Shown: piece after piece, positions 18,479-26,536 of the stretch
Layout of the letters: each line of letters opens with the position of its first letter
Numbering within the stretch: position 1 is the first letter of the stretch
Notes under the pieces: model-generated
Told to the model about the DNA's origin: nothing
Database searches by the model: none
What the model saw: only the letters and a program-made list of their open reading frames with translations
Assembly: GCF_035989265.1 (NCBI RefSeq)
Contig: NZ_JAYKZX010000003.1
Span: 992,001-1,056,000 of the forward strand
Reading direction: 5' to 3'
DNA from: Sphingobium sp. HWE2-09
GTDB taxonomy: Bacteria; Pseudomonadota; Alphaproteobacteria; Sphingomonadales; Sphingomonadaceae
DNA: 64,000 nt
Made by a program: the position numbers and the translations under genes

Positions 18479-19432
18479 CTATACGTGGAGCTGGCTTAAC
18501 AGTTCCTGCATGTCGGCAGGCAGTGCACTTTGGAACATAAGCCGTTCGCCCGATACCGGATGTATGAACCCCAGGCTTTTGGCGTGCAATGCCTGCCTTT
18601 TGAAACCCAGCGTTTCCAGTATTGATTTGAAACCTTTTCTTTGTGTGCCGTAAGTCGGATCACCGATCAAGGGGTGTCCGATATGATGCATATGCACGCG
18701 GACCTGATGGGTGCGGCCGGTTTCCAGCTTGCATTCCACCATCGCCGCGCCCTGCAACCGTTGCACCGTGCGATAATGGGTAACGGCGTGTTTGCCCCGA
18801 CCTTCCCGATGAATCGCCATCTTCTTTCGATCGGCGTCGGATCGCCCGACCCAGGCATCCACCGTCCCGGTTGCAGGGCTAGGCACGCCATAGACGATCG
18901 CGGCATAGAGCCGGTCGATACTATGGTCCTTGAACTGTTGCGCCAGCCCTTCATGCGCCTTGTCGGATTTGGCAACGACCAGCAGGCCGGATGTGTCCTT
19001 GTCGATCCGATGGACGATGCCGGGCCGCGCGACCCCACCAATCCCCGACAACTGCCCTTCGCAATGATGCAGCAGGGCATTGACCAATGTCCCGTCCAGA
19101 TTACCGGCGGCCGGATGGACGACCAGGCCCGCAGGCTTGTCGATCACGATCAGGTCGGCATCTTCATGAACGATGGTCAGCGGGATGTCCTGCGCCACCG
19201 TGTCCAGCGGCAACGGGGCGGGCAGGGTGATGGTGAAGCGCTGTCCTGCCACCACCTTCATCGAACCGCTGATCTTGGTTGCGTGGGCGGAAATCACCTG
19301 TCCCTCACCGATCAACCCCTTCAGCCGCTCGCGCGACAGGTCGGGCAGCAGGTCCGCCAGCGCGCGATCCAGACGCCAACCGTCCTGCGCGTCGCTAATG
19401 ACTGTTTCGATGATGGAAACCCCCGGACCCAT
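18479..19432 (-). CDS. rluD: RluD-type 23S rRNA pseudouridine synthase
   Basis: The 317-residue protein has an S4 RNA-binding domain at about residues 17-75 and an RluA/RluD catalytic domain from about 85. The catalytic Asp144 lies in HRIDKDTSGLLVVAK. The supporting motif RTHQVRVHMHHIGHPLIGDP lies near residues 240-260. The family isomerises uridines in helix 69 of 23S rRNA. The start overlaps the beginning of the divergent JAMM gene region, and the promoters must be intertwined. Confidence 0.94.
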   Translation of the reverse strand: MGPGVSIIETVISDAQDGWRLDRALADLLPDLSRERLKGLIGEGQVISAHATKISGSMKVVAGQRFTITLPAPLPLDTVAQDIPLTIVHEDADLIVIDKPAGLVVHPAAGNLDGTLVNALLHHCEGQLSGIGGVARPGIVHRIDKDTSGLLVVAKSDKAHEGLAQQFKDHSIDRLYAAIVYGVPSPATGTVDAWVGRSDADRKKMAIHREGRGKHAVTHYRTVQRLQGAAMVECKLETGRTHQVRVHMHHIGHPLIGDPTYGTQRKGFKSILETLGFKRQALHAKSLGFIHPVSGERLMFQSALPADMQELLSQLHV

Positions 19433-19449
19433 TGGTTAGGGATGTAGGA

Positions 19450-19851
19450 ATGCGGGTCGAAATTTCAAGCACGCTATTGGAGCGTATCTTCGCCTTGGCG
19501 GCGGCCGAAGCCAACGAGATATGCGGCTTGTTGCTGGGGGTGCCGGGGCGGATCGACGCGATCTTGCCCGCGGCCAATATGGCCGCCAATCCGGCGCGCC
19601 ATTTCGAACTGGACCCGGCCGTCCTGATCGCGGCGCATCGGGCGGCGCGGGCAGGTGGGCCGACGATATTGGGCCATTATCATTCGCACCCCTCCGGCGT
19701 CGCCGCGCCATCCGCGACCGATGCCGCCTGCGCTGCCCCCGACGGAAGTTTGTGGATGATCGTCGCGGGGCGCGAAGCCACTTTATGGCGCGCCGGGCCG
19801 GACATGGTCGTTAACGCGACTTTCACCAAAATTCATCTCGACAGTCGGTGA
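19450..19851 (+). CDS. JAMM/Mov34 metallopeptidase family protein
   Basis: The 133-residue protein starts at ATG 19450 (M-R-V-E-I). The zinc metalloprotease signature is complete: Glu23 in NEICGLLLG, then His78-x-His80 and Asp91 ten residues later (HSHPSGVAAPSATD). Bacterial JAMM proteins of this size cleave isopeptide-like bonds, for example in sulfur-carrier protein processing (Mec/RadC-like fold). No sulfur-carrier gene is adjacent, so the substrate is unknown. It is followed by chpT in the same orientation, 96 bp apart. Confidence 0.88.
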   Translation: MRVEISSTLLERIFALAAAEANEICGLLLGVPGRIDAILPAANMAANPARHFELDPAVLIAAHRAARAGGPTILGHYHSHPSGVAAPSATDAACAAPDGSLWMIVAGREATLWRAGPDMVVNATFTKIHLDSR

Positions 19852-19947
19852 TGGAAAGGCGGCAGCCCGGGCTTGCATCGACGCACCGCGCGGCGCATTA
19901 GCCAAGGATACGCTTGTCCCCATCCTAATCCGGCGATCCATATCCGC

Positions 19948-20604
19948 ATGACAAACCCGACCGACAGCATCGAATTTGCCAGCCTGCTTTGCTCGCGCCT
20001 GTGCCACGACCTGCTCAGCCCGGTCGGGGCGCTGAACAACGGCCTGGAGTTGATGGCGGACGAAACCGACCCGGAAATGCGCCAGCGCTGCCTGGACCTG
20101 CTGGGCGACAGCGCGCGCACATCGGCCAACAAACTGAAATTCTTCCGTCTCGCTTTCGGCTCGGCGGGCGGCTTCGGTGACGCCGTACCTCCGCACGAAG
20201 CCCGCGTGGCGATAGAGGGCATGTTCGCGACCGCCGGGCGGGTCAAGGTCGGCTGGCTGGTCGAAGAACAGATGCTCGACAAGCTGCCCGCCAAGATATT
20301 GCTGAATCTCGCACTGATCGCGGGCGACGCGCTGGTGCGTGGCGGACAGCTCGACATCGGCGCGGAAAAGCGGCCTGGCCTGACCGAAATCGTCGTGCGC
20401 GGCGAAGGACCGAAGGTCGTGCTCGACCCCGACCTGCGCGCCGCGCTGGCGGGCACGCTGCCGATCGAAGGACTGGCATCGCGCACCGCCGCCGCCTGGA
20501 TGACGCGCCAGATGGTGGTCGAATCCGGTGGCGAAATTGCCCTGTCGGCTCCTGGCGAACCGGTGCTGCTGTTCGGCGCCTCCATCCCCGACCGCAAGCG
20601 ATAA
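19948..20604 (+). CDS. chpT: Histidine phosphotransferase ChpT
   Basis: The 218-residue protein starts at ATG 19948. The dimerisation/phosphotransfer helix carries His20 in RLCHDLLSPVGALNNGLELM, the hallmark of ChpT. A degenerate GHKL-like C-terminal domain lacks catalytic ATP-binding boxes. In alphaproteobacteria ChpT passes phosphate from CckA to CtrA and CpdR, which ties it to cell-cycle control and CtrA proteolysis by ClpXP. A terminator follows. Confidence 0.9.
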   Translation: MTNPTDSIEFASLLCSRLCHDLLSPVGALNNGLELMADETDPEMRQRCLDLLGDSARTSANKLKFFRLAFGSAGGFGDAVPPHEARVAIEGMFATAGRVKVGWLVEEQMLDKLPAKILLNLALIAGDALVRGGQLDIGAEKRPGLTEIVVRGEGPKVVLDPDLRAALAGTLPIEGLASRTAAAWMTRQMVVESGGEIALSAPGEPVLLFGASIPDRKR

Positions 20605-20649
20605 TCGCCCACAACTGTCGCAGTCGCTGTCTCAGCGGCTGATTTTGAA

Positions 20650-20686
20650 CGGCCCTTGGCGCGATGGATAGCGCCAAGGGCCGTTT
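20650..20686 (+). terminator. Terminator-like hairpin after chpT
   Basis: CGGCCCTTGGCGC (20650-20662) pairs perfectly with GCGCCAAGGGCCG (20671-20683), followed by TTT. It is a 13-bp stem with only a short T-run. Confidence 0.7.
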
Positions 20687-20830
20687 CGCGTGGATCGATG
20701 AACGTTTGATCGGACGGCCCATGCGCCCGCTCACACGGTCATGTGGCGGACAAAAAGACAGTCTCTGCCATCGATCATAGGGTAGCCGTGATCAGGCCCA
20801 TTCCGCGCCACACAGAAGCCGTCCCGCTAA

Positions 20831-20869
20831 AAGAAAAAGGCCCGCCCGCTACTGAAGCGACCGGGCCTG
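20831..20869 (-). terminator. Terminator of glnA
   Basis: Read on the minus strand, AGGCCCG (20868-20862) pairs with CGGGCCT (20844-20838), followed by TTTTTCTTTT. It lies 24 bp past the glnA stop. Confidence 0.75.
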
Positions 20870-20892
20870 TTCCCAAATCAGCGCTGAAAGGA

Positions 20893-22305
20893 TCAGCTGC
20901 TATAATACATGTCGAATTCGACCGGCGACGGCGCCATTTCCCAGCGATACACTTCCGGCCACTTCAGCTCGATATAGGCATCGATCTGGTCCTTGGTGAA
21001 CACGTCGCCCTTCAGCAGGAAGTCGTAATCGGCTTCCAAGCTGTTGAGCGCTTCACGCAGCGAGGCGCAAACGGTCGGCACCTGGCTGAGTTCTTCGGGC
21101 GGCAGGTCGTACAGGTTCTTGTCCATCGCGGCGCCCGGATGGATCTTGTTCTCGATCCCGTCGAGGCCAGCCATCAGCAGCGCGGCGTAGCACAGATAGG
21201 GGTTGGCCATCGCGTCGGGGAAGCGGAACTCCACGCGCTTCGCCTTAGCGCCCGCGCCATAGGGAATGCGGCACGATGCCGAACGGTTGCGCGCCGAATA
21301 GGCCAGCAGAACTGGCGCTTCGAAGCCCGGCACCAGGCGCTTGTAGCTGTTGGTGGTCGGGTTGGTGAAGGCGTTCAGCGCCTTGGCATGCTTGATGACG
21401 CCACCGATGAAGTACAGGCACATGTCGGACAGGCCGGCATAGCCTTCGCCCGCGAACAGCGGCTTGCCACCGTCCCAGATCGACATATGGGTGTGCATGC
21501 CCGACCCGTTGTCCTGCGCGATCGGCTTGGGCATGAACGTCGCGGTCTTGCCATAGGCCTGCGCAACCATCTGCACGACATACTTATAGATCTGCATACG
21601 GTCGGCGGTCTGCACCAGCGTACCGAAGGTCAGGCCCAGTTCGTGCTGCGCGGCGGCGACTTCATGGTGATGCTTGTCGCAGGGCAGGCCCATTTCGAGC
21701 ATGGTGGTGACCATCTCGGCGCGGATGTCGGTGCACGGATCGACCGGCGCGACGGGGAAATAGCCGCCCTTGGCGCGCGGGCGATGGCCCAGATTGCCGC
21801 CTTCATATTCCTTGCCGGTGTTGGTCGGCAGTTCGATGTCGTCGATCTTGAAATAGCTCTGCGAATAGTCGTTTTCGAAACGCACATCGTCGAACATGAA
21901 GAATTCGGCTTCCGGGCCGACATAGACGGTGTCGCCGAAACCGGCCGACTTGACGAAGGCTTCCGCGCGCTTCGCGGTCGAGCGGGGATCGCGGCTGTAC
22001 AGTTCGCCGGTGTCCGGCTCCACGATGTCGCAGAAGATGATAAGCATCGGCGTGGCGCTGAACGGATCGACATAGACGGCGTCCAGGTCGGGCTTCAGGA
22101 TCATGTCCGATTCGTTGATCGCCTTCCAGCCTTCGATCGACGATCCGTCGAACATCAGACCCTGGGTCAGCTCATCTTCGCCCAGCACGCTCGACACCAT
22201 GGTCAGGTGCTGCCACTTGCCCTTGGGATCGGTGAAGCGGACATCGACCCACTCGATCTCCTTTTCCTCGATCATCTTCAGGATGTCTTTTGGCGTGTTG
22301 GCCAT
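20893..22305 (-). CDS. glnA: Glutamine synthetase type I
   Basis: The 470-residue enzyme makes glutamine from glutamate, ammonia and ATP, as a dodecamer. Beta-grasp and catalytic domains are complete, with DGSSIEGW near residue 54 and [16 protein letters not shown], the ATP-binding region, near 260. The adenylylation site is Tyr399 in NLYDLPPEE, so activity is probably controlled by GlnE. It lies 84 bp after glnB on the same strand. A short C-rich hairpin followed by TATTTT (22331-22344) lies between them and may attenuate read-through. Confidence 0.98.
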   Translation of the reverse strand: MANTPKDILKMIEEKEIEWVDVRFTDPKGKWQHLTMVSSVLGEDELTQGLMFDGSSIEGWKAINESDMILKPDLDAVYVDPFSATPMLIIFCDIVEPDTGELYSRDPRSTAKRAEAFVKSAGFGDTVYVGPEAEFFMFDDVRFENDYSQSYFKIDDIELPTNTGKEYEGGNLGHRPRAKGGYFPVAPVDPCTDIRAEMVTTMLEMGLPCDKHHHEVAAAQHELGLTFGTLVQTADRMQIYKYVVQMVAQAYGKTATFMPKPIAQDNGSGMHTHMSIWDGGKPLFAGEGYAGLSDMCLYFIGGVIKHAKALNAFTNPTTNSYKRLVPGFEAPVLLAYSARNRSASCRIPYGAGAKAKRVEFRFPDAMANPYLCYAALLMAGLDGIENKIHPGAAMDKNLYDLPPEELSQVPTVCASLREALNSLEADYDFLLKGDVFTKDQIDAYIELKWPEVYRWEMAPSPVEFDMYYSS

Positions 22306-22389
22306 GTAAACTTGCCCTTCTGTTAAAATACCCCCCCGAAGGGGCAGTTGAAGTCCATTCCCACCTGGCTCGGCGGAAAATTCATGAAA

Positions 22390-22806
<417 letters not shown>

Positions 22807-22843
22807 TCATGCCCCCCAAAGGCTGGCGCCGCTCCTCTCGCTA

Positions 22844-22860
22844 ATCAATTACCGTGCCAA
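22844..22860 (-). promoter_or_regulatory. Candidate sigma-54 promoter of glnBA
   Basis: On the minus strand the sequence TTGGCACGGTAATTGAT matches the -24 element TTGGCACG exactly. The -12 region is TTGAT instead of TTGCW. The spacing is canonical. It lies about 115 bp before the glnB start. Confidence 0.6.
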
Positions 22861-22908
22861 ATGGCGAATTGCTAAGACATGCTTTCGGCGATGCAGCAAT
22901 CTTTGTCC

Positions 22909-22961
22909 ATATTGCCCGGATTCCGGGCAATATCCTAACGTCCTGCCCGTTTTTTGGGCAG
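22909..22961 (-). promoter_or_regulatory. Two tandem NtrC-like enhancer palindromes
   Basis: Two palindromes share the form TGCCC-N7-GGGCA. The first is ATATTGCCCGGA (22909-22920) and TCCGGGCAATAT (22922-22933), a perfect 12-bp repeat with one central base. The second is CTGCCC (22943-22948) and GGGCAG (22956-22961). Their centres are 31 bp apart, about three helical turns, and lie roughly 90 and 120 bp upstream of the inferred start. NtrC sites have the same GCAC-N7-GTGC geometry, but here the half-sites read GCCC/GGGC. Confidence 0.5.
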
Positions 22962-22972
22962 TCTTCCCATGA

Positions 22973-23803
22973 TCAACGCTGATAAGGCGGACAGTCCATG
23001 CCGGTCGGGCTTTTGGTAAATATCTCGCAGCCGGTTTCGGTGATGCCGATACTATGTTCGAACTGCGCCGACAAAGTGCGATCGCGCGTCACCGCCGTCC
23101 AGCCATCGTCCAGCATCTTCACGCCGGGCTTACCGATGTTGATCATCGGCTCGATCGTGAAGAACATGCCGGGGCGCAATTCGGGGCCGGTGCCGGGGCG
23201 GCCGACATGGACGACCTCCGGACTGTCATGGAACACCTGGCCCAGGCCATGGCCGCAAAAATCGCGCACCACGCCATAGCGATGCTTTTCCGCATGGCGC
23301 TGGATCACATGGCCGATATCCCCCAGATGATTGCCGGGCTTGGCCTGCTCGATGCCCAGCATCAGGCACTCATACGTCACTTCGACCAAGCGGCGAGCCT
23401 TGATCGGCGCCTCGCCGACGATGAACATCCGGCTGGTGTCGCCATGCCATCCATCGACCAGCGGGGTGACGTCGATATTCAGGATATCGCCGTCCTTGAG
23501 CTTATAGTCGCCCGGAATACCGTGGCAGATCACATTGTTGAGCGAGATGCAGCAGCTATGGGTATAGCCGCGATAGCCCAGCGTCGCGGGCACGCCGCCG
23601 CCATCCAGCGTCATGCGGCGCACGATGTCGTCCAGTTCGCCGGTCGTCACGCCCGGCACGGCATGGGGCACCAGCGCGTCCAATATCTCGGCCGCCAAGC
23701 GGCCCGCCTTGCGCATACCGGCAAAGCCCGCCTCGTCATACAGCTTGATCGCGGTGGAGCGGGTAATCGGCGCATCGGCCGTCATCGTCATATAGTCGGT
23801 CAT
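22973..23803 (-). CDS. map: Methionine aminopeptidase type I
   Basis: The enzyme removes N-terminal Met from nascent proteins using two metal ions. All five ligands are visible: two Asp in NIDVTPLVDGWHGDTSR, His in DFCGHGLG, and Glu in FFTIEPM and in QFEHS. The start at 23803 (MTDYMTM) gives 276 residues; ATG 23791 is also possible. A perfect TATAAT box lies six bases before the 23803 ATG, so the mRNA may be leaderless. It lies upstream of glnB on the same strand. Confidence 0.95.
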   Translation of the reverse strand: MTDYMTMTADAPITRSTAIKLYDEAGFAGMRKAGRLAAEILDALVPHAVPGVTTGELDDIVRRMTLDGGGVPATLGYRGYTHSCCISLNNVICHGIPGDYKLKDGDILNIDVTPLVDGWHGDTSRMFIVGEAPIKARRLVEVTYECLMLGIEQAKPGNHLGDIGHVIQRHAEKHRYGVVRDFCGHGLGQVFHDSPEVVHVGRPGTGPELRPGMFFTIEPMINIGKPGVKMLDDGWTAVTRDRTLSAQFEHSIGITETGCEIFTKSPTGMDCPPYQR

Positions 23804-23809
23804 CACCCG

Positions 23810-23815
23810 ATTATA
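23810..23815 (-). promoter_or_regulatory. -10 box of map
   Basis: TATAAT on the minus strand is separated from the ATG at 23803 by exactly six bases, placing the expected transcription start on the A of the ATG. The -35 region is poor (CTCGCA at 18-bp spacing). Confidence 0.45.
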
Positions 23816-23859
23816 GGCGCACCTGTCGGATAATGCGAGAGGGCGGCTAGGCACGGCGC

Positions 23860-24645
23860 ATGGCGCAGGCTATGGGCGGACGCATGGCCGATCCGACACG
23901 CATATGGACCGCAGCGCTGATCGTGATCGGCGACGAAATCTTGTCTGGCCGCACCCATGACAAGAATATTCCGCAAATCGCCAGCTGGCTGGGCGTGCAA
24001 GGCATCCGCTTGCGGGAAGTCCGCGTGGTCGCCGACGATCAGGATGCGATTGTCGAGGCGGTCAATACGCTGAGGGCGCGCAACGACTATCTCTTCACCA
24101 CCGGCGGCATCGGTCCCACCCATGACGATATCACGGTCGATGCGATCGCGGCGGCGCTGGGCGTCGATGTGGAAGTGCATGAGAACGCCCGCGCCATGCT
24201 GGCCGACTATTATGAGACGCGTGGCAGACTGACGGCGGCACGGTTGCGGATGGCACGGGTGCCTGCCGGATCGGACCTGATCGAAAATCGCATGTCGGGC
24301 GCGCCCGGCATCCGCCATGGCAATATCTTCATCATGGCCGGCGTGCCGCATATTACCGCAGGGATGCTGGACAGCCTGACCGGAACGTTGGAGGGCGGCC
24401 TGCCTCTGCTGTCGGCAACGATCGGCTGCTGGGTGGCGGAAAGCGAAATCGCCGATCTGCTCGGCGCCACCGAACGCGCGCATGGACAGTGCCAGATCGG
24501 CAGCTATCCGTTCTTCCGGGAGGGGCGCACCGGCGCCAATTTCGTGGTGCGCTCCACCGATGCAGACGCGATGAACGCCTGCACCGCCGATCTCAGCGCC
24601 GCGCTGGAACGCGGCGGCTGGACCGTGACGGCAGGCGGGATTTAA
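23860..24645 (+). CDS. CinA N-terminal-type (molybdopterin-binding-fold) protein
   Basis: The 261-residue protein consists of the MoCF/COG1058 domain: ALIVIGDEILSGRTHDKN near residue 20, TTGGIGPTHDDIT near 80 and MAGVPHI near 158. Full-length CinA has an additional C-terminal nicotinamide-nucleotide amidase domain, which is absent. Single-domain members hydrolyse ADP-ribose-type nucleotides in some bacteria; the role here is inferred. The start may be ATG 23860 or 23884. It is divergent from map. Confidence 0.87.
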   Translation: MAQAMGGRMADPTRIWTAALIVIGDEILSGRTHDKNIPQIASWLGVQGIRLREVRVVADDQDAIVEAVNTLRARNDYLFTTGGIGPTHDDITVDAIAAALGVDVEVHENARAMLADYYETRGRLTAARLRMARVPAGSDLIENRMSGAPGIRHGNIFIMAGVPHITAGMLDSLTGTLEGGLPLLSATIGCWVAESEIADLLGATERAHGQCQIGSYPFFREGRTGANFVVRSTDADAMNACTADLSAALERGGWTVTAGGI

Positions 24646-24652
24646 GCCGCTC

Positions 24653-25036
24653 TTACTTCGCTTCCGCCTTGAGATAGGCGATCAGATTAGCGCGGTCGGC
24701 CGCGTTGGGTACGCCCGCAAACGCCATACGATTGCCCGGCACCAGTCCGCTCGGCTTGGTCAGGAACGTGTCGAGGCTCTTGGCGTCCCAGCGAATCTTG
24801 GCGTTCTGCATGGCAGGCGAGTAGGCGAAGCCCGCCACCGTGCCGGACGTCCGTCCAAACAGCCCTGCGAGCGACGGGCCCATCTTCTTCGGACCGGGTT
24901 TCACATCATGGCACAGCGCACAGCGCGCAAACACGGCTTTCCCTTTCACCGCATCGCCCTGCTGCGCCAGCGCAGGGGCGCTCGCGGCGCAGAGGATGGT
25001 CAAGGCCAATGATCTGAATATCCACGCGGACGACAT
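24653..25036 (-). CDS. Periplasmic class I cytochrome c
   Basis: The 127-residue precursor has a signal peptide ending ALA-QQ at about residue 25. The haem attachment site C39-A-L-C42-H43 and the distal ligand Met104 (GNRMAFAG) give a c2-type fold. It is a soluble electron carrier in the respiratory chain. The start follows AGGGGAAAG. It converges on the CinA-like gene, and the stops are seven bases apart. Confidence 0.93.
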   Translation of the reverse strand: MSSAWIFRSLALTILCAASAPALAQQGDAVKGKAVFARCALCHDVKPGPKKMGPSLAGLFGRTSGTVAGFAYSPAMQNAKIRWDAKSLDTFLTKPSGLVPGNRMAFAGVPNAADRANLIAYLKAEAK

Positions 25037-25241
25037 GCAGCTTTCCCCTAATATGACGAGGCGACGAGACTATGGCCTTTCGGCCTCACATACGCCTCTA
25101 TGACATATAATCTGAATGGCGCTTTAAGGGTATAGGCTGTGCCGGTGCGATTTATAGTCATACCGCCATTTGGTTTAGGCCAGCCCTGCGCATGATGTGC
25201 CCCGACGATAGCGACGCGCACTTCACAGATATGAGAGGAAA

Positions 25242-25317
<76 letters not shown>

Positions 25318-25423
25318 ACTTCGGTGCGGCAAGCGCTCCGTCGTGGGCGGGCAGTTAGCAGCCGCTTGGCGGTTTGCAAACCTTAAATCGCCGACATCCC
25401 GGAAATTTTTCGCTGCCTGTCGC

Positions 25424-26536
25424 TCAGCCCCAGTTTCCCGTACCCACACGCCGTTTGCCAGCGCGGTCGATCGCCATGATGATCCCGACGCACAGCATGA
25501 CGGTCAGCATGGATGATCCGCCATAGGACATGAAGGGCAGAGGAATGCCCACCACCGGCGCCAGCCCCATGACCATCATCAGGTTGATCGCGACGTAGAA
25601 GAAGATGGTCGTCGTCAGGCCCGCCGCCGTCAGGCGCGCGAACTTGTCCTGGGTGCGCATCGACACCCTGATGCCCCAACGAAACAGCAGCATGAACGCG
25701 ACGATCAGCAGCGCACCGCCCAACAAACCCCATTCTTCGGCCATGGTGGCGAAGACGAAGTCGGTATGACCTTCGGGCAGATAGTCGAGATGACTTTGCG
25801 TGCCGTTGAGGAATCCCTTGCCCCAGAAACCGCCCGATCCGATTGCGATCTTGGACTGGCTGATATGATAGCCCGCGCCCAGCGGATCGCTTTCCGGGTC
25901 CATGAAGATGAGCACGCGGTTCTTCTGATAATCGTGCAGGAAACTGAAAGCGATCGGGATCGCGCAGGAGCCGACCAGCGCCGTGCCGATGAACAACCGC
26001 AACGGCAACCCAGCCAGAAACATCACGGTCACCCCGCCCGCCGCGATCATCGTCGCGGTGCCAAGGTCCGGCTGGATCAGCACCAAGGCCCAGGGCAGGC
26101 CGATCAACACCAGCGCCGGCCAGATGGCGTTCCACCGTCGGATCTCACCGACCGGCAGCATTGCATAGAAGCGCGCCACCGTCAGGACGATGATCGGCTT
26201 CATGAACTCGGACGGTTGAAGCTGCATGAAGCCCAGGTTGATCCAGCGCTGGCTGCCCCCCGCGACGCCGCCGATCAGTTCCACCAGAAACAAGGCCGCC
26301 AGTACCGCTCCATAGGCCGGGAAGGCAAAGCGCGCGAATACCGTCACCGGAATGCGGCTGAGACCCAGCGCCATGGCTGAGAAGATGCAGAACCGCACCC
26401 CCTGGTTGACGGCCCAGGGAAAGATATTCCCGCTCGCGGCGCTATAGAGCACGACCGTCCCGAAACCAGCGATCGCCAGTAGCAGTGCCAGGATGCGCCA
26501 GGGGAAATCGGTCAGGGGCTGCGGAATGATGCTCAT
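25424..26536 (-). CDS. rodA: Rod-shape-determining SEDS glycosyltransferase RodA
   Basis: The 370-residue polytopic SEDS protein polymerises lipid II for the elongasome, paired with PBP2 (MrdA). The start at 26536 (MSIIPQPLTDFPWR) lies inside the 3' end of mrdA as sequenced. SEDS motifs include LIQPDLGTA near residue 160, EEWGLLGG near 275 and PFMSYGGSSM near 335. It is the last gene of mreBCD-mrdA-rodA. With the mrdA frame corrected, the junction would be an ATGA overlap. Confidence 0.95.
   Translation of the reverse strand: MSIIPQPLTDFPWRILALLLAIAGFGTVVLYSAASGNIFPWAVNQGVRFCIFSAMALGLSRIPVTVFARFAFPAYGAVLAALFLVELIGGVAGGSQRWINLGFMQLQPSEFMKPIIVLTVARFYAMLPVGEIRRWNAIWPALVLIGLPWALVLIQPDLGTATMIAAGGVTVMFLAGLPLRLFIGTALVGSCAIPIAFSFLHDYQKNRVLIFMDPESDPLGAGYHISQSKIAIGSGGFWGKGFLNGTQSHLDYLPEGHTDFVFATMAEEWGLLGGALLIVAFMLLFRWGIRVSMRTQDKFARLTAAGLTTTIFFYVAINLMMVMGLAPVVGIPLPFMSYGGSSMLTVMLCVGIIMAIDRAGKRRVGTGNWG

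Noticed and set aside
22331..22344. Full terminator between glnB and glnA
   Set aside because: The stem is only four base pairs and the tail is TATTTT. It may attenuate, but I would not call it a terminator.
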